Notes under the pieces: model-generated
Seen by the model: the letters and a program-made list of their open reading frames with translations, nothing else
Told to the model about the DNA's origin: nothing
Databases searched by the model: none
NCBI GenBank assembly: GCA_051984395.1
Contig: JBPYEZ010000063.1
Span: 1-58,233, forward strand
Direction: 5' to 3'
DNA length: 58,233 nucleotides
From: AC-9 sp051984395
GTDB lineage: Bacteria > Actinomycetota > Acidimicrobiia > Acidimicrobiales > AC-9
Shown: positions 8,259 to 16,956 of the stretch, piece by piece
Layout: each line of letters starts with the position of its first letter
Position numbering within the stretch: position 1 is the stretch's first letter
Translations under genes and position numbers: made by a program

Positions 8259-8704
8259 CGCGCCGCACGGTGGTGCTGCTGGCCGCAGCCGGCGCCACCT
8301 TGGCTGTGTTGGTGCTGGTGGTGTTCCCCACCCGCTCCTATCTGAAGGAGCGCAGCGACGTGAGCAGCGCCGCCCACCAGCTGCGGACCCTCGACGCCCA
8401 GAACCGGCAGCTGACCAACCAGATCGGCCGGCTCAACACCGACGCCGAGATCGAGCGCCTGGCCCGCCGCGACTACGGCCTGGTGAAGCCGGGCGAGGAG
8501 GCCTACGCCATCCTCCCCGGCGCTCTGGCCAAGAACGCCGCCGCCAGCAAGGCCGCCGCCAGCAAGCCCGCCGCAGCCAAGCCGGCGAGTGGCAAACCGC
8601 ATGCCGGCCAGGTGCCCGCAGCCCGGAGAGGCCAGGCCGCGGCGGCGCCCGCCCGTCAGGGATTCTGGGGCCGGTTCCTCGACCAGCTGGCGTTCTGGCG
8701 CTGA
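8255..8704 (+). CDS. ftsB: Septum formation initiator FtsB/DivIC family protein
   Basis: Bitopic cell-division protein expected to sit in the divisome with FtsL and FtsQ. A short N-terminus is followed by one membrane segment (VVLLAAAGATLAVLVLVVF, residues 5-23) and an extracytoplasmic coiled coil (residues 30-70, QLRTLDAQNRQLTNQIGRL). The conserved end of the family follows: IERLARRDYGLVKPGEEAY. A low-complexity Ala/Lys/Ser tail (AAASKAAASKPAAAKP) runs from about 90. Length 149 aa. It overlaps eno by 4 bases. In actinobacteria this gene is normally followed by DUF501 and ppx, but here a molybdo-hydroxylase operon intervenes. Confidence 0.88.
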   Translation: MTRRTVVLLAAAGATLAVLVLVVFPTRSYLKERSDVSSAAHQLRTLDAQNRQLTNQIGRLNTDAEIERLARRDYGLVKPGEEAYAILPGALAKNAAASKAAASKPAAAKPASGKPHAGQVPAARRGQAAAAPARQGFWGRFLDQLAFWR

Positions 8705-8743
8705 ACCAAGACGGCGAGTTGGGGTACCCGACGAGCAGCCCAC

Positions 8744-8772
8744 TAGCCTGAGCGCTCTCGCCGTCTGGGAGG
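8744..8772 (+). promoter_or_regulatory. Promoter -10 and ribosome-binding site of the molybdo-hydroxylase operon
   Basis: TAGCCT (8744-8749) lies in the gap after ftsB and is followed by GGGAGG (8767-8772), which ends 6 bases before GTG 8779. Unlike most genes here the operon head has a true leader and a strong Shine-Dalgarno sequence, so it is probably transcribed independently of ftsB. Confidence 0.55.
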
Positions 8773-8778
8773 CAGCGC

Positions 8779-11046
8779 GTGAGCATCCTCGGTAATCGCG
8801 TCGTCCGTAAGGAGGACCCCAAGTTCCTCACCCGTGGCGGCACCTACGTCGACGACCTGAAGATCGACGGGGCGGCGCGTGTGACCTATGTGCGTTCCAC
8901 CTCGGCCCATGCGCGCATCCTCTCTGTCGACGTCGACGAGGCCCGGGGCGCGCCCGGAGTGCTGGCCGTTGTGACGGCGTCCGACATCGAGCTCGATCCG
9001 CTGCCGCTCGAGATCGCCATGCTGAACGAGAAGATGCCCCAGCCCTGGCTGGCGACCGATGTCGTGCGCTACGTGGGCGAGCCCGTGGTCGCCATCGTGT
9101 CGGAGACCCAGGCCCAGGGTGCCGACGCCGCGGAGCTGGTCCTCATCGACTACGAACCGCTCCCGGTCCTCGTGGACAGCGAACGATCCCTCGAGGGCTC
9201 GATCCTGTTGCACCCCGAGGCGGGGAGCAACGTGTCCTTCGAGCTCCAGTTCGGCCGGGACGAGTCGCTCTTCGACGGCTGCGACGTCGTCGTCAGGCAG
9301 CGCGTCAACAACCAGCGGGTGGCGCCCTGCCCCCTCGAGGTGCGGGCGGTCGCCGCACGGTGGGAGGACGACGGCCGCCTCACCCAGTGGTCGTCGACAC
9401 AGGCGCCGCACTCGGTGCGGGACGCGCTGGCCAAGGCCTACGGCCTCTTCGAGGACGAGGTCCACGTCATCAGCCCCGACGTCGGCGGCGGGTTCGGAGC
9501 CAAGATCGGCGGTTATCCCGACGAGCTGCTCATCGCCTGGCTGGCCCGACGGGTCGGCCGTCCGCTCAAGTGGACCGAGACCCGATCGGAGAGCATGGTC
9601 GCCCTGGGTCACGGGCGGGCCCAGCTCCAGGACATCGAGATCGGAGGCTCGAGGGACGGCACGATCGGTGCGTACCGCCTGACGGTGCTGCAGGACTCGG
9701 GCGCCTACCCCCGCATCGGCTCCCTGCTCTCGTTCATGACCCGGACGATGGCCTCGGGTACCTACCGGATCCCCAAGGTCGACTTCAACAGCCAGGCCGT
9801 CGTCACCAACACCACGCCCGTGGTGTCGTACCGCGGAGCGGGTCGGCCCGAGGCCACCGCCGCCATCGAACGGGCTGTCGACCTGTTCGCGGCGGAGATC
9901 GGACTCGACCCGGCCGAGGTTCGCCGCCGCAACCTGATAGCGAGCAGCGACTTCCCCTTCACCACCGCCCTGGGGACCACCTACGACATCGGCGACTACG
10001 CCCGCGCCCTCGATCTCGCCCTCGAGTCGTCGGGCTACGCCGAGCTGCGCAAGGAGCAGGCGCGGCGGCGAGACGCCGGAGAGGTCAGACAACTGGGGAT
10101 CGGACTGGGTGTCTACGTGGAGATCACCAACGGCGTACCGGGCAGCGAGTACGCCGCGGTCCAGGTACACGAGAACGGCACCGCGGTGGTGCGAACCGGC
10201 ACCTCGCCCCACGGGCAGGGCCACGTCACTTCCTGGGCCATGCTCGTCAGCGAGGCGCTGGGCATTCCGATCGACGCTATCGAGGTCGTGCACGGCGACA
10301 CCGACGTGGTGCCCCGCGGCGTCGGGACCTTCGGCTCCCGGTCGCTCCAGGTCGGAGGGGTGGCCGCCCACCAGGCCGCCGAGCAGCTCGTCGACAAGGC
10401 CCGCCAGCTGGCCGCCAAGCTCCTCGAGGCCGACCCGGCCGACGTGGTGCTCGACAAGATCGGCCAGCGTTTCCATGTCGCCGGCACCCCCGCGGTGGCC
10501 AAGTCGTGGGGCGAGCTCGCCCGGGAGGCGGCCTCGGAGCCCGGCGGCCTCTGGGCGGAGACCGACTTCACCCCGCCGGGGGCGACGTTCCCGTTCGGGG
10601 CCCACGTCGCGGTGGTGGAGGTGGACACCGAGACGGGCAAGGTGACCCTCGAGCGGCTGGTGGCGGTCGACGACGCGGGGCGCATCCTCAACCCACTCCT
10701 GGCCGAGGGCCAGATCCACGGCGGGCTGGCGCAGGGCGCAGCCCAGGCGCTGTTGGAGCAGGTCGCCTACGACGACGACGGCAATCCAGTCACCGCCAAC
10801 CTCGCCGACTACACGTTCGTCTCGGCCGCGGAGCTCCCCAGCTTCGAGACGACGTCGATGGAGACGCCGACGCCGGTCAACGACCTGGGCGCCAAGGGCA
10901 TCGGCGAGTCGGGCACCATCGGCTCGACACCGGCGGTGCAGAACGCCGTGGTCGACGCGCTCTCGCACCTCGGCGTGCGCCACGTCGACATGCCTGCCAC
11001 CCCGGAGCGGATCTGGCGGGCGATCAACCGAAGGGATCCGTCGTGA
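8779..11046 (+). CDS. Molybdenum hydroxylase large subunit (xanthine dehydrogenase / form II CoxL-like)
   Basis: Large Mo-pterin-binding subunit of a three-subunit hydroxylase of the xanthine oxidase family, 755 aa. Family landmarks: GRGGTYVDDL-type start (LTRGGTYVDDL), PDVGGGFGAKIGGYPDE, TNTTPVVSYRGAGRPEATAA, GTSPHGQGHVT and the end motif GIGESGTIG with the catalytic Glu (E710). The active-site loop reads SYRGAGR (350-356). True Mo-Cu CO dehydrogenases carry AYxCSFR with the copper-binding Cys; AYRGAGR marks the form II group, whose substrate is mostly unknown. The enzyme is therefore a probable aldehyde, purine or other aromatic hydroxylase. Its stop overlaps the small-subunit GTG by 4 bases. 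Confidence 0.92.
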   Translation: MSILGNRVVRKEDPKFLTRGGTYVDDLKIDGAARVTYVRSTSAHARILSVDVDEARGAPGVLAVVTASDIELDPLPLEIAMLNEKMPQPWLATDVVRYVGEPVVAIVSETQAQGADAAELVLIDYEPLPVLVDSERSLEGSILLHPEAGSNVSFELQFGRDESLFDGCDVVVRQRVNNQRVAPCPLEVRAVAARWEDDGRLTQWSSTQAPHSVRDALAKAYGLFEDEVHVISPDVGGGFGAKIGGYPDELLIAWLARRVGRPLKWTETRSESMVALGHGRAQLQDIEIGGSRDGTIGAYRLTVLQDSGAYPRIGSLLSFMTRTMASGTYRIPKVDFNSQAVVTNTTPVVSYRGAGRPEATAAIERAVDLFAAEIGLDPAEVRRRNLIASSDFPFTTALGTTYDIGDYARALDLALESSGYAELRKEQARRRDAGEVRQLGIGLGVYVEITNGVPGSEYAAVQVHENGTAVVRTGTSPHGQGHVTSWAMLVSEALGIPIDAIEVVHGDTDVVPRGVGTFGSRSLQVGGVAAHQAAEQLVDKARQLAAKLLEADPADVVLDKIGQRFHVAGTPAVAKSWGELAREAASEPGGLWAETDFTPPGATFPFGAHVAVVEVDTETGKVTLERLVAVDDAGRILNPLLAEGQIHGGLAQGAAQALLEQVAYDDDGNPVTANLADYTFVSAAELPSFETTSMETPTPVNDLGAKGIGESGTIGSTPAVQNAVVDALSHLGVRHVDMPATPERIWRAINRRDPS

Positions 11047-11513
11047 GAGTTCGACTCGGTGTCAACGGAGCAACTGAGGAGCACGAGATCGAACCCCGCC
11101 TCCTGCTGGTCCATTATCTCCGCGACGTCGTGGGGCTCACCGGCACCAACGTCGGATGCGACACCACGTCCTGTGGTGCCTGCACGGTGTTGATGGACGG
11201 TGAGTCGGTCAAGTCGTGCACGGTGCTGGCGGCCCAGGCCGACGGGACGGAGGTGACGACCATCGAAGGGATGGCCCGCGATGGCGTGATGCGCCCGATC
11301 CAGGAGGCGTTCCAGGAGCACCACGCTCTCCAGTGCGGTTTCTGCACTCCGGGGATGGTGATGGCCGCCGCGTCGCTCCTGGAAGAGCAGGGCGATCCCA
11401 CCGAGGCCCAGGTGCGCGAGGGCCTCGAAGGCAACCTGTGTCGCTGCACGGGCTACCACAACATCGTCAAGGCGGTCCTGGCCGCGAGCGGGGCTCGGGA
11501 GGCGCTCGCATGA
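11043..11513 (+). CDS. Molybdenum hydroxylase small [2Fe-2S] subunit (CoxS-like)
   Basis: Electron-transfer subunit with two [2Fe-2S] clusters, 156 aa. The N-terminal plant-ferredoxin cluster is bound by GCDTTSCGACTVLMDG plus the Cys of VKSCTVL. The C-terminal cluster is bound by CGFCTPGM and CRCTGYHNIVKAV. Electrons pass from the Mo site in the large subunit to FAD in the medium subunit. GTG 11043 overlaps the large-subunit stop (GTGA); the frame is open further upstream only as a shadow of that gene. Its own stop overlaps the next ATG (ATGA). The order large-small-medium differs from the M-S-L of classical CO dehydrogenase operons. Confidence 0.95.
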   Translation: MRVRLGVNGATEEHEIEPRLLLVHYLRDVVGLTGTNVGCDTTSCGACTVLMDGESVKSCTVLAAQADGTEVTTIEGMARDGVMRPIQEAFQEHHALQCGFCTPGMVMAAASLLEEQGDPTEAQVREGLEGNLCRCTGYHNIVKAVLAASGAREALA

Positions 11514-12328
11514 TCCCGGTCGCCTTCGACTACCACCGGGCGGCGTCGGTCGACGAGGCCCTCGGCCTCCTGTCCGCTCACGGCGAAGAGGCCAAGCTGC
11601 TGGCGGGGGGCCACTCGCTGCTGCCCCTCATGAAGCTGCGCCTCGCCGTGCCGACGGTGCTCGTCGACGTCGGGCGCCTGCGCGAGCTCTCGTACGTGCG
11701 GGACGCCGGTGACCACGTCGCCATCGGAGCACTCACGCGCCACCGGGACCTGGAGACGTCCCAGCTGCTGGCGGCCCAGGTGCCGATCCTCGCCCACGTG
11801 GCCGGGCTGGTGGGAGATCCCCAGGTGCGCCACCGGGGGACGATCGGGGGATCGCTGGCCCACGGCGATCCGGCCTCGGACCTGCCTGCGGTGGTCCTCG
11901 CCCTCGGGGGCACATTGGTGGCCCGGGGCCCCGCGGGCGAGCGGACGATCCCCGCCCAGTCCTTCTTCGAGGGCTTCCTGCAGACCGCGCTCGGGCCCGA
12001 CGAGCTGCTCACCGAGATCCGGGTGCCCAAGGCCAGCAGCGGCTGGTCCTATCAGAAGTTCAACCGCCGGGCCCAGGACTGGGCGATCGTGGGCGTGGCG
12101 GCCGTTCGCAACGGCAGAACCGGTGTGGCCCTGGTGAACATGGGGTCGACTCCTCTGCGTGCCGCCGCGACCGAGGCGGCCCTGGCGTCGGGCGCGACCC
12201 TCGGCGAGGCCGCCGCGGTCGCCGCCGAGGGTGCGGACCCACCGGGGGATCTCAACGCCAGCCCCGACTTTCGTCGTCACCTGGCCACCGTGCTCGTCCG
12301 CCGGGCACTGGAGGAGGCCGCCGGCTGA
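11510..12328 (+). CDS. Molybdenum hydroxylase FAD subunit (CoxM-like)
   Basis: FAD-binding medium subunit, 272 aa, of the same hydroxylase. It shows the two FAD signatures of the family, AGGHSLLPLMKLRLA (about 32-46) and TIGGSLAHGDPASDLPAV (about 108-125), followed by the CO-dehydrogenase flavoprotein C-terminal domain (TEIRVPKASSGWSYQKFNRR). It receives electrons from the FeS subunit and passes them to quinone or another acceptor. ATG 11510 overlaps the previous stop by 4 bases, so the three structural genes are translationally coupled, which fits a 1:1:1 complex. Confidence 0.94.
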   Translation: MIPVAFDYHRAASVDEALGLLSAHGEEAKLLAGGHSLLPLMKLRLAVPTVLVDVGRLRELSYVRDAGDHVAIGALTRHRDLETSQLLAAQVPILAHVAGLVGDPQVRHRGTIGGSLAHGDPASDLPAVVLALGGTLVARGPAGERTIPAQSFFEGFLQTALGPDELLTEIRVPKASSGWSYQKFNRRAQDWAIVGVAAVRNGRTGVALVNMGSTPLRAAATEAALASGATLGEAAAVAAEGADPPGDLNASPDFRRHLATVLVRRALEEAAG

Positions 12329-12367
12329 GGGGAACAGGATCCGGGGCGGTGGGAGAATTGCCCGGGT

Positions 12368-13303
12368 ATGGATCCTGATGGCGTCAGGGCGGCCCTCGCC
12401 GCTCACGAGTACCTGGCCGACGAGGGCCTGGCGACCGCCGTGTACCTGGCCGTGGCGTTGCGCCGGCCCCTCCTGCTCGAAGGCGAGGCCGGGGTGGGCA
12501 AGACGGAGGTCGCCAAGGTGCTCTCGCGCTGGACGGGCGGGGAGCTGGTCAGGCTGCAGTGCTACGAGGGGATCGACGTGGCCCAGGCGGTGTACGAGTG
12601 GGACTACTCGCGCCAGCTCCTGCACCTGCGCACGGCGGAGGTGCGGGGAGCCGCCGGCGGCGAGCCCCTCGGGCCGGACCTCGAGGACGAGTTGTACTCC
12701 GAGCGCTTCCTGGTGCGCAGGCCGCTGCTGCAGGCCATCGCCCCGGCGCGCCTGCGATCGGGCGGTGCCGAGGCCGCCCCCGATCGACCACCACCGGTGC
12801 TGCTCATCGACGAGATCGACCGGGCCGACGACGAGTTCGAGGCCTTCCTGCTGGAGATCCTGTCGGACTACGCGGTGACGGTGCCCGAGCTGGGCACGTT
12901 CCGGGCGGAGACGCCACCGGTGGTCGTCATCACGTCGAACCGGACCAGGGACGTGCACGACGCCCTGAAGCGACGCTGTCTCTACCACTGGGTCGAGCAC
13001 CCGGACTTCGAGCGGGAGGTCGCCATCGTGAGGCTTCGGGCACCAGGGGTGGCCGAGGTACTGGCGGAGCAGGTCGCGGCCGCCGCCGAGCAGCTGCGGG
13101 AGATGGGGCTGTACAAGCCGCCGGGCGTGGCCGAGACCATCGACTGGGCCCAGGCGCTGGCCGCCCTCGGCCGGTCCAAGCTCGACGAGCACGCCGTCGG
13201 CCTCACCCTGGGAAGCGTGCTCAAGTACCGAGAGGACGCCGAGCGGGTTCGCTCGGGGGGCATGGGCGACCTGGTGCGGGCCGCCGCCACCCGGGGGGCG
13301 TGA
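12368..13303 (+). CDS. MoxR-type AAA+ ATPase (CoxD-like)
   Basis: AAA+ chaperone-like ATPase. In cox operons CoxD is needed to mature the Mo-Cu site; here it presumably serves cofactor insertion or assembly of the hydroxylase. Walker A is GEAGVGKTEVAKV (about residue 40), Walker B LLIDEIDRADDEFEAF (about 144), sensor 1 VVVITSNRTRDVHDALKRR, and a lid domain follows (311 aa). It is separated from the FAD-subunit gene by 39 bases without a strong ribosome-binding site; AGAATT lies 8 bases before the ATG and might be a weak leaderless -10. MoxR proteins usually act with a VWA protein, which is the next gene. Confidence 0.92.
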   Translation: MDPDGVRAALAAHEYLADEGLATAVYLAVALRRPLLLEGEAGVGKTEVAKVLSRWTGGELVRLQCYEGIDVAQAVYEWDYSRQLLHLRTAEVRGAAGGEPLGPDLEDELYSERFLVRRPLLQAIAPARLRSGGAEAAPDRPPPVLLIDEIDRADDEFEAFLLEILSDYAVTVPELGTFRAETPPVVVITSNRTRDVHDALKRRCLYHWVEHPDFEREVAIVRLRAPGVAEVLAEQVAAAAEQLREMGLYKPPGVAETIDWAQALAALGRSKLDEHAVGLTLGSVLKYREDAERVRSGGMGDLVRAAATRGA

Positions 13304-13307
13304 CTTA

Positions 13308-14441
13308 GTGATGGAGAGCGCGGCGCCGGCCACGGCCGGCGAAGGCGACCGGATCGCGGTCGCCTTCGCCCATGTCCTGCGGGGAGTGGGGCTGGACGTG
13401 CCGGTCGGGTCGGTCGTCAGCTTCGCTCAGGCCCTCGGCGCCGTGGGGCTGCGAGAGCGGCGCCGCGCCTACTGGGCGGGGCGGGCGACGCTCGTCACCA
13501 GGCCCGAGGATCTGTCGACCTACGACCGGGCGTTCGCCGCCTTCTGGCTGGGCGAGGCGAGCCCAACGCAGTCGCCGCCCGAGGTCGCTCCCCTGACCAT
13601 CGTGACCGACGACGCCCCGGAGGACGCGCCCTCGCCGCCGGAGGCCGCCGAGCCGCCGGGTGCGACCGTGGCCGTTCGCTACAGCCCGACAGAGGTCTTG
13701 CGCCACAAGGACTTCGCCGCCTGCTCGCCCGGCGAGCTGGCCGAGGCCCGCCGGCTCATGTCCGACCTCCGGGTGCGCGCCGCGCTCCGCCGATCCCGCC
13801 GGTTGGAGCCGACCCGCCGGGCCCGCGGGCGCCCAGATCTGCGCCGAACCGTCCGCGGCGCGCTGCGAGCGGGCGGCGAGCCGGTGCGGCGGGCCCATCT
13901 CGAGTCGGGGCGCCGGCCCCGCCGGGTCGTCCTCCTCTGCGACGTGAGCGGGTCGATGGAGCCCTACGCCCGGGTCCTGGTTCGGTTCCTCCACGCCGCC
14001 GTGGCCGGAGGGTCGCGGGTCGAGGCCTTCGCTGTCGGCACCCGGCTCACGCGCCTGACCCGCCAGCTCTCGGGACGTGACGCCGATGCCGCCCTGCGCC
14101 AGGCGGCGGCCGCCGTCGTCGATTGGTCCGGGGGGACGCGGCTGGGTGCGGGGCTCCGGGCCTTCAACGACCGTTGGGGTGTCCGTGGCGTCGCCCGCGG
14201 CGCGGTGGTGGTGATTCTCTCCGACGGCTGGGACCGGGGAGACCCTGCCGTCCTCGCCGAGGAGATGGCCCGGCTGCGCCGGGTGGCGCACCGAGTGGTC
14301 TGGGTCAATCCGCTCAAGGCCTCGCCGGGGTACGCCCCCCTGGCCCGGGGGATGGCGGCGGCGTTGCCCTATGTTGACGAGTTCGTGGAAGGTCATTCGG
14401 TGGCTTCGCTGGAGAACCTCGTGGATGTGGTCGCGCGATGA
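13308..14441 (+). CDS. VWA-domain protein (CoxE-like)
   Basis: Partner of the MoxR ATPase. The first 150 residues are helical with a Pro/Glu-rich linker. A von Willebrand factor A domain follows from about 200 with a complete metal-ion-dependent adhesion site: DVSGSMEPY, GGTRLGAGL (Thr) and LSDGWDRGDP (Asp). In cox systems CoxE works with CoxD in building the active site. Length 377 aa from GTG 13308, or 376 aa from ATG 13311; both are possible because neither has a clear ribosome-binding site. The end overlaps the next ATG by 4 bases. Confidence 0.9.
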   Translation: MMESAAPATAGEGDRIAVAFAHVLRGVGLDVPVGSVVSFAQALGAVGLRERRRAYWAGRATLVTRPEDLSTYDRAFAAFWLGEASPTQSPPEVAPLTIVTDDAPEDAPSPPEAAEPPGATVAVRYSPTEVLRHKDFAACSPGELAEARRLMSDLRVRAALRRSRRLEPTRRARGRPDLRRTVRGALRAGGEPVRRAHLESGRRPRRVVLLCDVSGSMEPYARVLVRFLHAAVAGGSRVEAFAVGTRLTRLTRQLSGRDADAALRQAAAAVVDWSGGTRLGAGLRAFNDRWGVRGVARGAVVVILSDGWDRGDPAVLAEEMARLRRVAHRVVWVNPLKASPGYAPLARGMAAALPYVDEFVEGHSVASLENLVDVVAR

Positions 14442-14755
14442 GAGACGTGTTGGGCGACATCGAGCGGTGGCGGGGTTCGGGACGACGGGTGGCGCTGGCG
14501 CGCGTCATCGGCGTGGAGGGATCAGGACCGCGCGGGCCCGGGGCGGCCATGGCGGTGAGCGAGGACGGCGAGGTGGCCGGCTCGGTGTCAGGCGGGTGCG
14601 TCGAGGGTGCGGTGGTGACCGAGGCCCTGGACGTGCTCGGGGGTGACGGCCGAGCACGCGTGCGCACGTACGGCTACTCCGACGACGAGGCCTTCGCCGT
14701 GGGCCTCACCTGCGGGGGCACGATCCACGTCCTGGTGGAGCCGCTCGACTGGTGA
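14438..14755 (+). CDS. XdhC/CoxI-type protein, N-terminal domain only
   Basis: Small protein (105 aa) that corresponds to a single XdhC_CoxI domain: VALARVIGVEGSGPRGPGAA, then GSVSGGCVEGAVVTEAL, and LTCGGTIHVLVEPL at the end with a conserved Cys. XdhC proteins bind molybdenum cofactor, protect it and hand it to the apo-hydroxylase after sulfuration. Stand-alone N-terminal domains are common in cox operons. The stop overlaps the next gene's GTG by 4 bases, so this and the next protein are probably made together and may form one functional unit. Confidence 0.85.
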   Translation: MRDVLGDIERWRGSGRRVALARVIGVEGSGPRGPGAAMAVSEDGEVAGSVSGGCVEGAVVTEALDVLGGDGRARVRTYGYSDDEAFAVGLTCGGTIHVLVEPLDW

Positions 14756-15642
14756 GCCTCTACGAGACGCTCCGCGACGCGCTGCGGGCCGAGGAGCCGG
14801 TGGCGTTGGCGACGATCGTGGAGGTGGCCGCCCTGGGTACGGAAAGCGACGCGGGACCGGAGCTCACGGTCGGCGCCAAGCTCCTCGTGCGGCCCGACCT
14901 CCCGCCGCTCGGGTCGCTCGGGGACGAGGCCCTGGACCGGGTCGTGGCTCGGGACGCACTCGGTGCCCTGTCGGCGGCGCGCACGTCCACCCGTCACTAC
15001 GGTCGTCATGGCGAGGCGCGCCAGCGCGACGTCGGCATCTTCGTGGAGGCGTTCGCTCCGCCTCCGAGCATGGTGATCTTCGGCGCCGTGGATTTCACCG
15101 CCGCCCTGGCCCGGGTGGCCAAGCTGCTCGGCTACCGCGTGACGGTGTGCGACGCCCGGGCCGTCTTCGCCACCCCGGCCCGGTTCCCGATGGCGGACGA
15201 GGTGGTGGTGGACTGGCCGGACCGCCACCTGACCAAGATCGGCGGAGGACTGGGCCCGCGAGACGCGGTCTGCGTGCTCACTCATGACCCCAAGTTCGAC
15301 GTCCCCGCCCTGATGGCCGCGCTGGCCACCGACGCCGGCTACGTCGGCGCCATGGGCTCGAGGCGCACCCACGACGAGCGGGTCCAACGGCTGCGGGAGG
15401 CGGGTGTCTCCGACGAGCATCTGGCCCGGGTGATGAGCCCCATCGGCCTCGACATCGGAGCCCGCACACCCGAGGAGACGGCCATCTCGGTGGCGGCGGA
15501 GATCATCGGCCTGCGAACCGGGCGCGGGGCACCTTCGCTGCGCGACGCTGAGGGTCCGATCCATCCACGGCCGGCCCTGGAGGCCGGTCCCGAGGGCACG
15601 GACGCGGCCACGCGCGCGAGGGCCCCGGCTGGGACAGACTGA
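14752..15642 (+). CDS. XdhC family protein with Rossmann domain (CoxF-like)
   Basis: Cofactor-handling protein, 296 aa. Residues 1-85 form a second XdhC_CoxI domain (VALATIVEV, GAKLLVRPDLPPLGSLGDEA). Residues 130-270 form the XdhC Rossmann domain: VIFGAVDFTAALARVAKLLG, VCDARAVFATPARFPMADEV, then VLTHDPKFDVPAL, YVGAMGSRRTHDER and SPIGLDIGARTPEETAIS. It is expected to bind the molybdenum cofactor and assist insertion or sulfuration for the hydroxylase encoded upstream. The C-terminal 35 residues are Ala/Pro-rich and poorly conserved. GTG 14752 overlaps the preceding stop by 4 bases. Confidence 0.88.
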   Translation: MSLYETLRDALRAEEPVALATIVEVAALGTESDAGPELTVGAKLLVRPDLPPLGSLGDEALDRVVARDALGALSAARTSTRHYGRHGEARQRDVGIFVEAFAPPPSMVIFGAVDFTAALARVAKLLGYRVTVCDARAVFATPARFPMADEVVVDWPDRHLTKIGGGLGPRDAVCVLTHDPKFDVPALMAALATDAGYVGAMGSRRTHDERVQRLREAGVSDEHLARVMSPIGLDIGARTPEETAISVAAEIIGLRTGRGAPSLRDAEGPIHPRPALEAGPEGTDAATRARAPAGTD

Positions 15643-15646
15643 GACC

Positions 15647-16939
15647 ATGGAGCAGCCACCACCCGACGACGGTTATCCGGTCGTGCGCATCTCCGACGCC
15701 GACCGAAGTCGGGCCGTCGAGCTCCTCAGGGGCCACACCACGGAGGGACGCCTCACCCTCGACGAGTTCTCCGAGCGGGTCGGGCTCGTGTTCGGCGCCC
15801 GCACCCAGGCCGACCTCCAGGAGGTCATGGCCGACCTGCCTGCGGTGCAGGCACCGGTGCCCGAGACTGCCCGCCGTCCGGCGAAGGGATGGACGGTCGC
15901 CATCATGAGCGGCTCCCGCCGCACGGGCCGGTGGCGCCCCAGGACCCACACCAAGGCGGTGGCGTTCATGGGTGGCTGCGAGCTGGACCTGCGTCAGGCG
16001 GAGATCGACGGTCCGGAGATCGTTATCACCGCCGTGGCTTTCTGGGGTGGGATCGACATCATTGTCCCCGAGGGCATCGAGGTGGACCTGACCGGCGTGC
16101 CCATCATGGGAGGCAAGGATCTCAAGATCCGGGACGTGGCCCCGACGCCGGGGGCGCCGCGCGTTCGAGTGCGGGCGTTCCCGATCATGGGCGGGGTCAC
16201 CGTACGCAACAAGGGCCTGAAGGAGAAGGTCCGGAGCATGGTCGAGAGTGGCGACGTCGCGGGCGCGCTGGGTGCCGCCTTCGAGGCGCGCGACCTGTCG
16301 CACCATGCACGGAGGCACGCTCACCGGGAAGCCCACAGCCGCCGCCGGTCGGAGCGCCGCTCTGGCAGATGGCCCGACGACGGTGAGGCCGACACCGTCA
16401 CCGAGCCCGAGGAGCTGCCCACCGCGCCCGACGGCACGGTGACGATCCTGTTCAGCGACATCGCCGGTTACACGCCCATGACCGAACGGCTCGGCGACCT
16501 CAAGGCCGGCGAGCTGCTCGACGCCCACAACAAGGTCGTGCGCAGCCAGCTGGCGGCCCACGGCGGCTACGAGGTCAAGGCCCAGGGCGACGGCTTCATG
16601 GTCGCGTTCGCCGGGGCCGGTCGGGCCCTGCGCTGTGCCATCGCCATCCAGCGGGCCTTCGCCGAGCGAAACGCCACCGTGCCGGCCGAGCCCATCGACG
16701 TCCACCTGGGGCTGCACACCGGCGAGGCCGTGCGCCAGGGCGACGACTTCCTGGGCCGGACGGTGATCATGGCCAGCCGTATCACCGCCGAGGCCCGGGC
16801 CGGGGAGATCCTCGTCTCCAGCCTGATCCACGAGCTGGCCGCCAGCTCGGGCGAGTTCTCCTTCGAGGAGCCTCGGCGCACCGAGCTCAAGGGCATCGCC
16901 GCGCCGCAGGTCCTCTACCCCGTCACCTGGTCCTCCTGA
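15647..16939 (+). CDS. DUF1707 / LiaF-like / class III nucleotide cyclase fusion
   Basis: Three-part protein, 430 aa, with no membrane segment seen. Residues about 12-65 match DUF1707 (RISDADRSRAVELLRGHTTE, LDEFSERV). Residues 80-195 resemble the LiaF/DUF2154 beta-helix domain (AVAFMGGCELDLRQAEI, VAFWGGIDIIVPEGIEVDL, PIMGGVTVRN). Residues 262-430 are a class III cyclase domain. It has both metal Asp (D271 in FSDIAGYT, D315 in QGDG), the purine-selecting Lys311 and Asp367 of adenylate cyclases, and the transition-state Arg378. The transition-state Asn is replaced by Ile374 (RTVIMASR). Activity is thus plausible but not assured. It lies between xdhC and mocA genes on the same strand. CAGACT 6 bases before ATG may be a weak -10. 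Confidence 0.82.
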   Translation: MEQPPPDDGYPVVRISDADRSRAVELLRGHTTEGRLTLDEFSERVGLVFGARTQADLQEVMADLPAVQAPVPETARRPAKGWTVAIMSGSRRTGRWRPRTHTKAVAFMGGCELDLRQAEIDGPEIVITAVAFWGGIDIIVPEGIEVDLTGVPIMGGKDLKIRDVAPTPGAPRVRVRAFPIMGGVTVRNKGLKEKVRSMVESGDVAGALGAAFEARDLSHHARRHAHREAHSRRRSERRSGRWPDDGEADTVTEPEELPTAPDGTVTILFSDIAGYTPMTERLGDLKAGELLDAHNKVVRSQLAAHGGYEVKAQGDGFMVAFAGAGRALRCAIAIQRAFAERNATVPAEPIDVHLGLHTGEAVRQGDDFLGRTVIMASRITAEARAGEILVSSLIHELAASSGEFSFEEPRRTELKGIAAPQVLYPVTWSS

Positions 16940-16956
16940 GCGGTCGCAGCCGGACC

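Noticed and set aside
8779..12328. Annotation as aerobic CO dehydrogenase (form I)
   Set aside because: The copper-binding Cys of AYxCSFR is absent; the loop reads SYRGAGR.
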